Source: Nostoc sp. C052 (GTDB taxonomy: Bacteria > Cyanobacteriota > Cyanobacteriia > Cyanobacteriales > Nostocaceae). Taken from it: 64,000 nucleotides of DNA. The DNA is taken from NCBI RefSeq assembly GCF_013393905.1, contig NZ_CP040272.1, forward strand, positions 2,108,001 through 2,172,000. The letters run 5' to 3'. The number at the start of each line of letters is the position of its first letter. Position 1 is the first letter of the stretch. The position numbers were made by a program, and so were the translations under genes. The notes under the pieces were generated by a model that saw only the letters and a list, made by a program, of their open reading frames with translations, had not been told where the DNA came from and made no database searches. Shown here in pieces: positions 44,598 through 54,216 of the stretch.

Positions 44598-47500
44598 TTA
44601 AATATTTTTAATAGATTTAAGTTTTTGTAGACGCTTTCTTTGTTGAGTTTTTCCATCTGTAATTTTTTCGGCAGCAATATCTGTCAAATCAGAATATTTC
44701 TGTTGATTTTTAAATTCATTCAGATAAATTGCTAAAGAATTGATAGTTGGGTATCTAAATAAGTCGAGGACAGATAAATCTCTCTGAAAAATTTCTCGTA
44801 ATTTGCTATTAACCTGAAGCAAGAGTAATGAATCGCCACCAAGTTCAAAGAAGTTATCATAAATTCCTACGTCTTCAACTTGCAGTACTTTTTGCCAAAT
44901 CTCAGCAATAGTTTGTTCTACTTCAGTTTGAGGTGGCTGATAAATTGCTTCCAATTCTGGGCGCGCTGTCTCAGGTGCTATTAATGCTTTGCGATCGACT
45001 TTACCATTCGGTGTGAGGGGCAGGGTCTCCAGCAATACAAAAGCTGCTGGCATCATGTAGTTTGGTAGCTTTGCTTCTAGGAAGCTTCGCAATTCAGAAA
45101 TTACGAGTATGTGCTTGGTTTGCGAGACTACATAAGCGACTATTCGTTGGGATTCTGCTACCACAACTACAGTTTCGCGCACTGCCAAGTGTTGGCTAAT
45201 AATTGCTTCAATTTCTCCAAGTTCAATGCGGAAGCCGCGAATCTTCACTTGATAGTCAATTCGACCAATGTATTCAATCTCTCCATTGGGCAGATAACGC
45301 GCTAAGTCACCAGTTTTATACAAGCGTTCGGAATTTGAGGATTGGTTTTCTTTCTCTCTCCCGCTTATTAAGAAGGGATTGGGGATAAATTTCTCTGCGG
45401 TCAGTTCCGGGCGATTTAAATAGCCCCGACCTACACCCACACCACCGATATATAATTCGCCTGTGATACCTGGAGGCACAGGGTTGAGGTGTCGATCTAG
45501 CAGATAAATCTGGGTATTGGCAATGGGATGACCGATAGGAACTGTTTTTTGGTTCGTAAAACTATTTTTACACTGCCAAAAAGTGACATCTACAGCAGCT
45601 TCCGTTGGCCCGTAGAGATTGTGCAGTTGGGCATTGAGTCGATTGAAGAAGCGTTCTTGTAATTGGGTTGTCAATGCCTCGCCACTGACTATCACCCGTA
45701 CAAGAGATTGACAACTTTCCAAATTTTCTGCTTCGAGAAACGCTTGCAGCATTGATGGCACAAAATGAATCGTGGTTATTTGCTGCTGTGTAATTACATT
45801 CACTAAGTAGTTTGGATCGCGATGTCCTTCTGGTTGTGCTATTACTAACCGCGCCCCAGTTATCAGTGGCCAGAAGAATTCCCAAACTGAGACATCGAAG
45901 CTGAATGGAGTTTTCTGCAAAACTCTATCTGTTGCTGTTAGTTGGTAAGTGTCCTGCATCCACAGTAGGCGATTGCAAATTCCTGCGTGGGTATTCATCG
46001 CCCCCTTGGGTTTACCTGTAGAGCCTGAAGTGTAGATGACGTAAGCTAGGTTATCACTACTGAGATGGCAATTAGGGTTTTGTTTGCTGTGTTGGGCGAT
46101 AAGTTCCCAGTTGTTGTCTAAGCAAACTACTTTAGCTTTGTGGGTTGGTAGAACTTCTAATAGCTGCTGTTGTGTTAATAAGACTGTTGGTTGTGAATCT
46201 TCTAGCATGTAAGCTAGGCGTTCTTGAGGATAGCTGGGGTCTAGGGGGATGTATGCGCCACCTGCTTTAAGGATGCCTAATAGTCCGATTATCATATAGA
46301 GCGATCGCTCTACACAAATGCCCACTAATACTTCTGATTTTACTCCCAGAGAATTGCTATCTGACAGCTTTGTTGAACGCAAATAATGCGCCAATTGGTT
46401 AGCTTTCGCGTTTAGCTCGCGGTAAGTCAACTGCTCATTTTCAAACACCACTGCTACTGCATTCGGTGTGCATTCTACTTGTGCTTCAAATAATTTATGG
46501 ATGCACTGGTCGATTGGATAGGATGTCTGGGTATTATTCCACTCTGTTAGTAACTGATGGCGTTCTTGTGTAGAAAGAAGTTCGTGCAATTCGTAGCGTT
46601 TTTCAGGGGTACTAACTATTGCTTGGAGAGTTCTAGCATAAAATCTACTAATACTTTTGATTTGTTCTAGGTCAAATTCTGAAGTATCGTACTTAAGCGA
46701 GAGTGTTACTAGCAATGAGTTTGGATTTTGGTTGAAGTCAATCATTAAAGGAAAGTTAGTTTCTTCATAAAACTTTCCACCTAGAGACTGCACATTTTTA
46801 CCCGCTAATGCTGTTTGGTAAACATGAAAATGTGTGAAGTTAAATGCAGTCTCAAACAGAGGTAGACCACCCAAACTCTTCTGTATTGCCGCCAATGGAT
46901 ATCGACGATGTGGCAGCCATTCCTGCTCTACCTTAAACACCTCCTGCACCAAGTCTATCCAAGTGCCTCCAGATAGTTTGAGGCGAAATGGCACGGTATT
47001 GAGAAACAAACCAAGGACTCGTTCTCCATCCTGATGTTCTAGCCGTCCATTGGTGACTACACCCGTAAGTACGTCTGACTGTCCGCACAACAGACTTAAA
47101 ACTCGCAAATGTGCTGCCAGCAGAACACTTTTAAGGGGAATTTTTGTAGACTTGGCTAACTGTTGCAATCCTTCAGAAATTTCAGCAGATATTGGCACTT
47201 CTTGCTCATTAACTTGCCTGACTTTAGCCTCTGGAGAATGCCAATGAGGCAACATAGTTATAGTACTGTCATGCAATTTTCGCATCCAGTAACCCTGAGA
47301 TTCTTCAGTGGCGATCGTCTCTCGCTCCAAAGCAATAAAGTCCCGAAATAGGCTTGAGGGTGGTGGGTTGAGAAAATCAACTTTTTCACCTAAGAGAGAG
47401 AAATAATGCCCAAACAACTCAGTTAACATTGAAGCCACACTCCACCCATCCAGAATTGCGTGATGGAAGCTGACAGCTAAATAAAATGTCTCCTCATTGC

Positions 47501-50500
47501 AACGATGAACAAAAAAGCGGAGCAAGGGAGGTATGCTCCAATCAAAATGTTGTCTTTTTTCCTCTTCTAACCAGTCATTTAGAGCATACTCTAATTCGAA
47601 AGTTGAGAGATGACGCCAATCCTCTACCTCCAATGGAACATCAATGTTTCGATGAACTAGTTGCAATGGCTCGCTAAAGTTGGTTAGCTGGAACGAAGTA
47701 CGTAGTACAGCATGATTATTTACTAAAAGCTGTATAGCTGCCTGCAAAATTTGAATGTCGAGAGTAGCTTGTAAATGGTAGCTAAAAATATCGTGATATG
47801 TTGTTCGCTCAAGACTATACTCGCTATGGAAAACCATTCCCATCTGAAGCATAGAAAGTGGATATGCATCCTCTATATCATCAGGTAATTTCTGTTTGTC
47901 TGCTTGATATATGAGACTGAATGGTTGACTTTTTTCTGATTTTATAACATCCAATTCCGTCGTTTTTAGCACCTTTGCCAGTTGAGAAATAGTTTGATGT
48001 TGGAAGATATGCTGGATTGAGAAACTCAAACCTTTTTCTCGTGCTAAAGATTGAACTTGGATGCTACGGATGGAATCTCCGCCTAAAGAAAAGAAGTTGT
48101 CGTGGATACCCACCTGTTTAATACTAAGAACTTTAGCCCAAATTTCAGCTAGTATTCTCTCATTTGGAGTGCCAGGTGTAACGAAAGTGTTGTCTAATTC
48201 AGGTCGCTCAGTGTCAGGAATCGGTAATGCTTTGCGGTCAATTTTACCATTAGGTGTTAATGGTAATGCCTCCAATGTGACAAAAGCTACTGGTATCATG
48301 TAACTGGGCAACTTTGCCTCTAAAAAGCTACGTAGTTCAGGGATTGTCAGTGTTTGCTCTTTTTGAGGGACTATATAGGCAACTATTCGTTGAGAATCTA
48401 CTGATTGTTCGCTGACTAAAACTACAGTTTCTCTAACTGCTGAATATTGGCTGATGATAGCCTCAATTTCTCCCAATTCGATGCGGAAACCCCGAACTTT
48501 AACTTGGTGATCAATACGACCCAAATATTCTATGTCTCCATTTGGTAAATATCGACCTAAATCACCAGATTTATAAAGACGTGCATTTGCTTTATTACTA
48601 AAGGGATGAGGAATAAATTTTTCAGGAGTTAATTCTGGTCGATTTAAATAACCCCGTACCACACCAGCACCACCAATATACATTTCACCTGGTATGCCAA
48701 TAGGTACTGGCTGTTGATATTTATCTAGTAAGTAAATTTGTAAGTCAGGAATGGGACGCCCAATCACGCTTCCTGATGCTACTTCTAAATCTGCGATCGC
48801 TATTGGACGATAGGTAACATGTACGGTTGTTTCCGTAATTCCGTACATATTGACTAACTGAGGAAACTGGTCGCCATGACGTTCAAACCAAGGTCTTAAA
48901 CTCTCAAGTTGCAATGCTTCTCCACCAAAAATGACTGTTCGCAGGCTTAATTTGTTAATATTTGCAAATGATTCTTCTGCCTGGATGAGTTGGGAAAAAG
49001 CTGAAGGCGTCTGGTTGAGTACTGTTACTTGTTGTGTTACCAGCAATTTGTAAAAGTCTTCTGGTGAACGACTCAGCCAGTATGGTACTACCACTAATTT
49101 TCCACCATATAGCAAAGCACCCCAGAGTTCCCAAACAGAGAAATCAAAGGCTATGGAATGGAATAATGTCCAGACATCATATTGATTAAAGTTATACCAG
49201 GATTGAGTTGCTGCGAATAAACGAACAACATTGCTGTGATTAACTAACACCCCTTTGGGTTGACCTGTTGAGCCGGATGTATAGATAATGTAGGCTAGAT
49301 TATCACTTGTACACTCATTAATTAAATTTTGTGAGTTTTGTTGAGCGATACTTTCCCAATCTCTATCTAGACAAACAATCCTAGTCTGATGTTGCGGCAA
49401 ATTCTCTATCAGGTGTTGCTGGGTTAGTAACACTGATATTTGAGCATCTTGTAATATAAAGGCTAGACGTTCTGGTGGATAATAAGGGTCTAGTGGTATG
49501 TATGCACCACCTGCTTTCAGGATCGCTAATAGTCCAATAACCATAGAGAGCGAACGCTCTACACAAATCCCCACCAATACCTCTGGTTTTACTCCTAGCT
49601 GTTGCAAATAACGCGCTAGTTGATTCGCTCTGGTGTTTAGCTGGCGGTAGGTTAGTTGCTGGTCTTCAAAAACAACTGCGATCGCATCAGGTGTGCGTTC
49701 TACTTGATTCTCAAATAACTCATGGATGCATTGCTGTTGAGGATATTCAACTTTTGTATTATTCCACTCCAGTAGCAATTGGCGTTTCTCATCTTCTGTT
49801 ATTAATGATAATTCTGCAAGCCGCAGCTTTGGATTTGCAATAATTTCTTTCAGCAAGGTCTGGAAATGTCCAGCTATCCGCTTAATAGTACTTTCCTTAA
49901 ATAAATTGCTATTGTAATTGAAATTGCCAAATATTTTTTCTGCTGTTTCTGTAATGTCCAAAGTTAAATCAAAATTGGCATTGCTATTTTGAACTGTCAA
50001 GGAACTTAAAGTTAAACCAGGCAACTCAAAAGCCGAAGCAGGTGCATTTTGAAGCACAAACATTACTTGAAAAAGTGGTGTATGGCTTAAGTTTCGCTCT
50101 GGTTGTAGTTCCTCTACCAACAATTCAAAAGGCAAATTCTCATGAGTGTAGGCTCCCAATGTCATCTCTCGCACCCGAACAAGTAGCTCCTCAAAGGTGG
50201 GATTACCTGCCAGATTTGTTCGCAGTACCAAAGTATTGACAAAAAAACCAATCAATCCTTCTATTTCGTCTCGGTTACGGTTAGCAATAGGCGAACCAAC
50301 AACAATATCTTCACTACTCGTGTAACGCCATAACAATGTTTGAAAAGCTGCCAGCAGAGTCATAAACAAAGTACATCTTTGCTGCTGACTTAATTTATTT
50401 AACGCTACAGATAGCTCTTGAGATAGCTCAAATGAATAGGTTGCACCCCGGAAAGTCTGAATAGCTGAACGTGGATAGTCAGTAGGTAAATCCAGTACTC

Positions 50501-51329
50501 TCGATGCATCTTCTAACTGCTTTCGCCAGTAAGAAATCTGAGACTGTAGTACCTCTCCTTGCAACCATTGCCGTTGCCAAACTGCGAAGTCTGCATACTG
50601 TATTGGCAATTTTGCAAGCGGGGAAGGCTTTTCTTGACAGAAGGCTTCGTAAAGTGCTGTTACTTCTTTGACAAGTAAACCCATTGACCAGCCGTCAGAG
50701 ACAATATGATGCATGGTAAACAACAATACGTGCTGTTGTTTACTCAAGTGCAACAGAGTAGTTCTCAACAAAGGCCCCTGCGCTAAATTAAAAAGCAACT
50801 GGCTTTCTTGAACTACTAGCCGCAAAACTTCAGCTTCCTGCTTTTTTATTGGGTACTCTTGCAAGTCAACGACAGATAGCTTCAAACTCAGAGTTGGAGT
50901 AATAACCTGAATCGGTTCTCCATTGACAAGCATAAAAGTGGTTCTCAATATCTCGTGGCGCTGCACAATTTCTTTGAGACTCTGTTCTAATGCCTGTACA
51001 TTAAGCGTACCAGTAAGCCGCACAGCATAGGGAAGGTTGTAAGTGGCACTATTTGGCTCCAATTGATTCAGAAACCACAGCCTTTGCTGTCCAAAAGATA
51101 GCGGTAAATTTACATCTCTGGATACAGGTTGTATAAGTTCGATTGTGGAAGTTGAGGCAATTGAATCATTTATATATTTGAGTATTTCTATTTTACGCTC
51201 TCGAATTTGCGTACTCAGTTCTGATGTCAGTATACCTTGAGGAGCATTACAATATAAGCGATCGCCATCAACCCGAAGTTTTATTTCTAAACTAGAAAGG
51301 TAAGACAAAAATTGGTTGATGGTTTTCAT
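44598..51329 (-). CDS. Dimodular NRPS: docking-C-A(Thr)-PCP-C-A(Ser)-PCP
   Basis: The 2243-residue protein starts with a TubC-type docking domain (residues 1-55, INQFLSYLSSLEIKLRVDGD). The first module has a condensation domain (MHHIVSDGWS), an A domain whose code reads D-F-W-N-I-G-M-V-H-K, a textbook threonine code, and a PCP (LGGDSIRSIQ). The second has a condensation domain (FHHAILDGWS), an A domain reading D-V-W-H-I-S-L-V-D-K, a serine code, and a PCP (LGGDSLLLLQ). No epimerase is present. The start ATG at 51329 has GAGGAG about 10 bases upstream. The basic tail (KTQQRKRLQKLKS) precedes a PKS protein. Docking indicates it accepts from the Dab-type protein encoded just upstream. Confidence 0.96.
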   Translation of the reverse strand: MKTINQFLSYLSSLEIKLRVDGDRLYCNAPQGILTSELSTQIRERKIEILKYINDSIASTSTIELIQPVSRDVNLPLSFGQQRLWFLNQLEPNSATYNLPYAVRLTGTLNVQALEQSLKEIVQRHEILRTTFMLVNGEPIQVITPTLSLKLSVVDLQEYPIKKQEAEVLRLVVQESQLLFNLAQGPLLRTTLLHLSKQQHVLLFTMHHIVSDGWSMGLLVKEVTALYEAFCQEKPSPLAKLPIQYADFAVWQRQWLQGEVLQSQISYWRKQLEDASRVLDLPTDYPRSAIQTFRGATYSFELSQELSVALNKLSQQQRCTLFMTLLAAFQTLLWRYTSSEDIVVGSPIANRNRDEIEGLIGFFVNTLVLRTNLAGNPTFEELLVRVREMTLGAYTHENLPFELLVEELQPERNLSHTPLFQVMFVLQNAPASAFELPGLTLSSLTVQNSNANFDLTLDITETAEKIFGNFNYNSNLFKESTIKRIAGHFQTLLKEIIANPKLRLAELSLITEDEKRQLLLEWNNTKVEYPQQQCIHELFENQVERTPDAIAVVFEDQQLTYRQLNTRANQLARYLQQLGVKPEVLVGICVERSLSMVIGLLAILKAGGAYIPLDPYYPPERLAFILQDAQISVLLTQQHLIENLPQHQTRIVCLDRDWESIAQQNSQNLINECTSDNLAYIIYTSGSTGQPKGVLVNHSNVVRLFAATQSWYNFNQYDVWTLFHSIAFDFSVWELWGALLYGGKLVVVPYWLSRSPEDFYKLLVTQQVTVLNQTPSAFSQLIQAEESFANINKLSLRTVIFGGEALQLESLRPWFERHGDQFPQLVNMYGITETTVHVTYRPIAIADLEVASGSVIGRPIPDLQIYLLDKYQQPVPIGIPGEMYIGGAGVVRGYLNRPELTPEKFIPHPFSNKANARLYKSGDLGRYLPNGDIEYLGRIDHQVKVRGFRIELGEIEAIISQYSAVRETVVLVSEQSVDSQRIVAYIVPQKEQTLTIPELRSFLEAKLPSYMIPVAFVTLEALPLTPNGKIDRKALPIPDTERPELDNTFVTPGTPNERILAEIWAKVLSIKQVGIHDNFFSLGGDSIRSIQVQSLAREKGLSFSIQHIFQHQTISQLAKVLKTTELDVIKSEKSQPFSLIYQADKQKLPDDIEDAYPLSMLQMGMVFHSEYSLERTTYHDIFSYHLQATLDIQILQAAIQLLVNNHAVLRTSFQLTNFSEPLQLVHRNIDVPLEVEDWRHLSTFELEYALNDWLEEEKRQHFDWSIPPLLRFFVHRCNEETFYLAVSFHHAILDGWSVASMLTELFGHYFSLLGEKVDFLNPPPSSLFRDFIALERETIATEESQGYWMRKLHDSTITMLPHWHSPEAKVRQVNEQEVPISAEISEGLQQLAKSTKIPLKSVLLAAHLRVLSLLCGQSDVLTGVVTNGRLEHQDGERVLGLFLNTVPFRLKLSGGTWIDLVQEVFKVEQEWLPHRRYPLAAIQKSLGGLPLFETAFNFTHFHVYQTALAGKNVQSLGGKFYEETNFPLMIDFNQNPNSLLVTLSLKYDTSEFDLEQIKSISRFYARTLQAIVSTPEKRYELHELLSTQERHQLLTEWNNTQTSYPIDQCIHKLFEAQVECTPNAVAVVFENEQLTYRELNAKANQLAHYLRSTKLSDSNSLGVKSEVLVGICVERSLYMIIGLLGILKAGGAYIPLDPSYPQERLAYMLEDSQPTVLLTQQQLLEVLPTHKAKVVCLDNNWELIAQHSKQNPNCHLSSDNLAYVIYTSGSTGKPKGAMNTHAGICNRLLWMQDTYQLTATDRVLQKTPFSFDVSVWEFFWPLITGARLVIAQPEGHRDPNYLVNVITQQQITTIHFVPSMLQAFLEAENLESCQSLVRVIVSGEALTTQLQERFFNRLNAQLHNLYGPTEAAVDVTFWQCKNSFTNQKTVPIGHPIANTQIYLLDRHLNPVPPGITGELYIGGVGVGRGYLNRPELTAEKFIPNPFLISGREKENQSSNSERLYKTGDLARYLPNGEIEYIGRIDYQVKIRGFRIELGEIEAIISQHLAVRETVVVVAESQRIVAYVVSQTKHILVISELRSFLEAKLPNYMMPAAFVLLETLPLTPNGKVDRKALIAPETARPELEAIYQPPQTEVEQTIAEIWQKVLQVEDVGIYDNFFELGGDSLLLLQVNSKLREIFQRDLSVLDLFRYPTINSLAIYLNEFKNQQKYSDLTDIAAEKITDGKTQQRKRLQKLKSIKNI

Positions 51330-51441
51330 AAATCTTTACTCCTCAGGGATGATTATAGTTGAGGTAATTTTCGTTGGGAAATACTCAATCAGAATAATTA
51401 GAAGACAACATTTTAACTAAGAGTGTGAGTGTATTTTTAAT

Positions 51442-54171
51442 TTAAAATTCTATTTCCTCTCTATCACTGACAGAAGCGCTAGAAACAACTAGTAATTTTT
51501 TTACTTTCTCACGAACACTTTCAATATAGTGTGAGATTCCAGCTATAGTTGGTTCATCAAACAAACTACGTAGGGCGATATCTGTATGTAAGACTTTACG
51601 CAAGCGGGAAATAACCTGAATCGCTAACAGTGAGTTTCCTCCCAATTCAAAAAAATTGTCGTAGATTCCTATTTGTTGAATACCTAAGATTTCTTGCCAA
51701 ATATTAGCAACTGCTCGCTCAATATCATTTTGCGGTAATACGTAGGCTGTTTCTAGTTTCGGGCGAATATTATCTGTTTTCGGCAGAGCTTTGCGGTCTA
51801 CTTTTCCGCTAGGTGATAGTGGTATGCTTTCTAGCATCACAAAATCAGAAGGTAACATGTAGTCAGGTAATTTTTTTTTCAAGAAAGTACGCAATTCACT
51901 AATACTAGGAATTGGTTCTTTCTTTGCAACCATATAGGCAACTAATTGTAAATTACCTGCTTCCTCCTGCTGAACCACAACTACATTCTCACGAACATTT
52001 TGGTGCTGACCTAGAAATGTTTCAATTTCTCCAAGTTCAACCCGAAAGCCACGAATCTTTACTTGATTATCAATGCGTCCAAGGAATTCGATATTTCCAT
52101 CAGTCAACCACCTTCCTAAATCTCCAGTTTTATAAATTAAATCTCTACGATTTTCTGGTAATCTCTTCTTAGCATCCGTAAACGGGTTAGGAACAAAGCT
52201 AAAATTAGTTTTTTCTTCATTTTTCCAGTATCCATCACCTACACCAATTCCCGATACACAAATTTCTCCAGGAACACCAATAGGTAATAGCTGCATTTCC
52301 TCATCAAGGATGTAGAGATTTAAGTTAGCTAAGGGTTTACCAATTGGAACTGTTCGCTGATTTTCTGGCAAAGGTTCATTAACAATAAACTGGCTGATAT
52401 CATCAGCAGCTTCGGTGGGGCCATAAGCGTTAACAATTTTGATTTCAGGATACAGATGGAGCCACTTATTTACCCAACTTACCGATACTGTCTCCCCCAC
52501 AACCATCATCCATTTCAAATCAGGTAATTGTCTTTCATGACTCGGTAGCTGGGAAGTATATTCAAGCAAGCCACCAAATAATGCTGGGACTAATTCAACA
52601 GTAGTAATTTTTTGTGATTTCAGTACCTCAAATAGTTTATCAGGAATAGCAACAGTTTCTATATTTACAATTACTGTTTTTCCGCCTATTAAAAGTGGTG
52701 CTAAAAATTGCCATACAGAAATATCTGTAGAAGAAGGAGCGCTTTGGAGAAAACAAAACTCTTGCGTTAACTCCAACTCATCGAATTGGGCATAAATATG
52801 ATTAATTGCACCATCATGCCTGACAATTGCCCCCTTGGGTAATCCTGTAGACCCAGAGGTATAAAGCATATAGGCTGGGTCACAAGCATCATTAATATGC
52901 TCTACATTATCATTAGGTAGTTGAGCAAAATCTGATTTGTTATATATCTTTAACCCTGTTTGATTAGCAAACTGAGTCTTTTCAAGAATCATATCATCTA
53001 AACAAATAATAGATGATAATTTTGAACAATCTTCTACCAATAAGGATAAGCTATTTAATAGTAAATAATCAGTTAGTATAAACCTAACTTCGCTATTAGA
53101 TAGCATATACTTAATTCGATTTTGTGGATAAGTACTATCAATAGGTACGTATGCTCCACCTGCCTTGTATATAGCGAGTATTGCAATTAGAAAATTGATA
53201 TCTCGGTCTTTAAAAATACCTACAAATTCTCCTTTTTGAACTCCTAACTTCCGCAATAATTCAGCTAGCTTATTGGCTTTTTGGTTTAGTTGTTGATACG
53301 TTAATTGAGTTTCTTCATGAAAAACAGCTATATTGTTTGGAGTCTGAGAGACTTGCTTTTCAAATAATTTATTTATTGTCTGCTCAACTGGGTACTCTCT
53401 ATCATTGTTGTTATATGCCTTTAGCAACTGATATTTATCAGGCTCTTTCAAGAAAACAATATCTGATATTTTAATATTAATATTATTCATAATACTCTCA
53501 ACAACATTAATATAATATCTACTCAACGATTTTATACTTTCATGTTGAAATAAATCTTCTTTATACTCTATATTGGCACTAATACTTTCAGCGTTAACTT
53601 TCAATGAAATTGTTATGTCGTTATTAACTAAATTTAAATTATCTTTTGCATGAATATTTTCTAGTAAAACTACTATATCGAAAATTGGAGAGCGATTAGG
53701 GATTGTTGGTATTTCTAATAATTTAATTAATTCATCAAAATTAGAATTTTGATTGTTATAAGCACCCAGGATTGCGTCTTTTACTTGAAAAAGAAAATCT
53801 TTAAGTGAAAGTTGAGGTGTTACCTGAGTACGCAAAGGAATAATTTTACCATTTACGCAATCTGTACTAATCTCCTCATATACAGGTATTCCAACAACAA
53901 CATCGTTATTTCGGGTATATTTTTGCAACAATATTTTTAATGCAGATACAAGTATCCAGTACGTTGAAAAGTCAGAACCTTTAGTTAGTTTAAGGATTAC
54001 TTGAGATAAATTATTTGGTAAATCAAATCTAAAAGATTTATTCTTAGCACTAGAAACTAAAGGCCTTACATAATCCAGCATTAGATTTGTTTCTGGCAGG
54101 TTTCCCGATAATTTATTTATCCAATAAACTTTTTGAGATAATAAGTCATTCGAGTGTAGATGTAGACCCAT
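51442..54171 (-). CDS. NRPS: half C domain-A(Dab?)-PCP
   Basis: About 230 N-terminal residues correspond only to the C-terminal half of a condensation domain (FSTYWILVSALKILLQKYT...VVVGIPVYEEI). The half with HHxxxDG is absent. The A domain code reads D-I-W-E-M-V-A-D-D-K, resembling 2,4-diaminobutyrate codes (DIWELTADDK type, from memory). A PCP (LGGNSLLAIQ) follows, with Asn in place of the usual Asp/His before Ser. The protein ends in the acidic tail SDREEIEF, a typical partner for a TubC docking domain such as the one on the next protein. I chose ATG at 54171 with AAGGA upstream; a TTG at 54192 is possible. The EctB gene immediately upstream supports the Dab call. Confidence 0.93.
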   Translation of the reverse strand: MGLHLHSNDLLSQKVYWINKLSGNLPETNLMLDYVRPLVSSAKNKSFRFDLPNNLSQVILKLTKGSDFSTYWILVSALKILLQKYTRNNDVVVGIPVYEEISTDCVNGKIIPLRTQVTPQLSLKDFLFQVKDAILGAYNNQNSNFDELIKLLEIPTIPNRSPIFDIVVLLENIHAKDNLNLVNNDITISLKVNAESISANIEYKEDLFQHESIKSLSRYYINVVESIMNNINIKISDIVFLKEPDKYQLLKAYNNNDREYPVEQTINKLFEKQVSQTPNNIAVFHEETQLTYQQLNQKANKLAELLRKLGVQKGEFVGIFKDRDINFLIAILAIYKAGGAYVPIDSTYPQNRIKYMLSNSEVRFILTDYLLLNSLSLLVEDCSKLSSIICLDDMILEKTQFANQTGLKIYNKSDFAQLPNDNVEHINDACDPAYMLYTSGSTGLPKGAIVRHDGAINHIYAQFDELELTQEFCFLQSAPSSTDISVWQFLAPLLIGGKTVIVNIETVAIPDKLFEVLKSQKITTVELVPALFGGLLEYTSQLPSHERQLPDLKWMMVVGETVSVSWVNKWLHLYPEIKIVNAYGPTEAADDISQFIVNEPLPENQRTVPIGKPLANLNLYILDEEMQLLPIGVPGEICVSGIGVGDGYWKNEEKTNFSFVPNPFTDAKKRLPENRRDLIYKTGDLGRWLTDGNIEFLGRIDNQVKIRGFRVELGEIETFLGQHQNVRENVVVVQQEEAGNLQLVAYMVAKKEPIPSISELRTFLKKKLPDYMLPSDFVMLESIPLSPSGKVDRKALPKTDNIRPKLETAYVLPQNDIERAVANIWQEILGIQQIGIYDNFFELGGNSLLAIQVISRLRKVLHTDIALRSLFDEPTIAGISHYIESVREKVKKLLVVSSASVSDREEIEF

Positions 54172-54216
54172 AGTTCTTATCCTTATAACCAATTATTTGC
54201 TGATTAATAAATATTA

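Noticed and set aside
54172..54192. TTG start at 54192 for the Dab-type NRPS
   Set aside because: ATG at 54171 has AAGGA at the proper distance; the seven extra residues add nothing and do not restore the missing half of the C domain.
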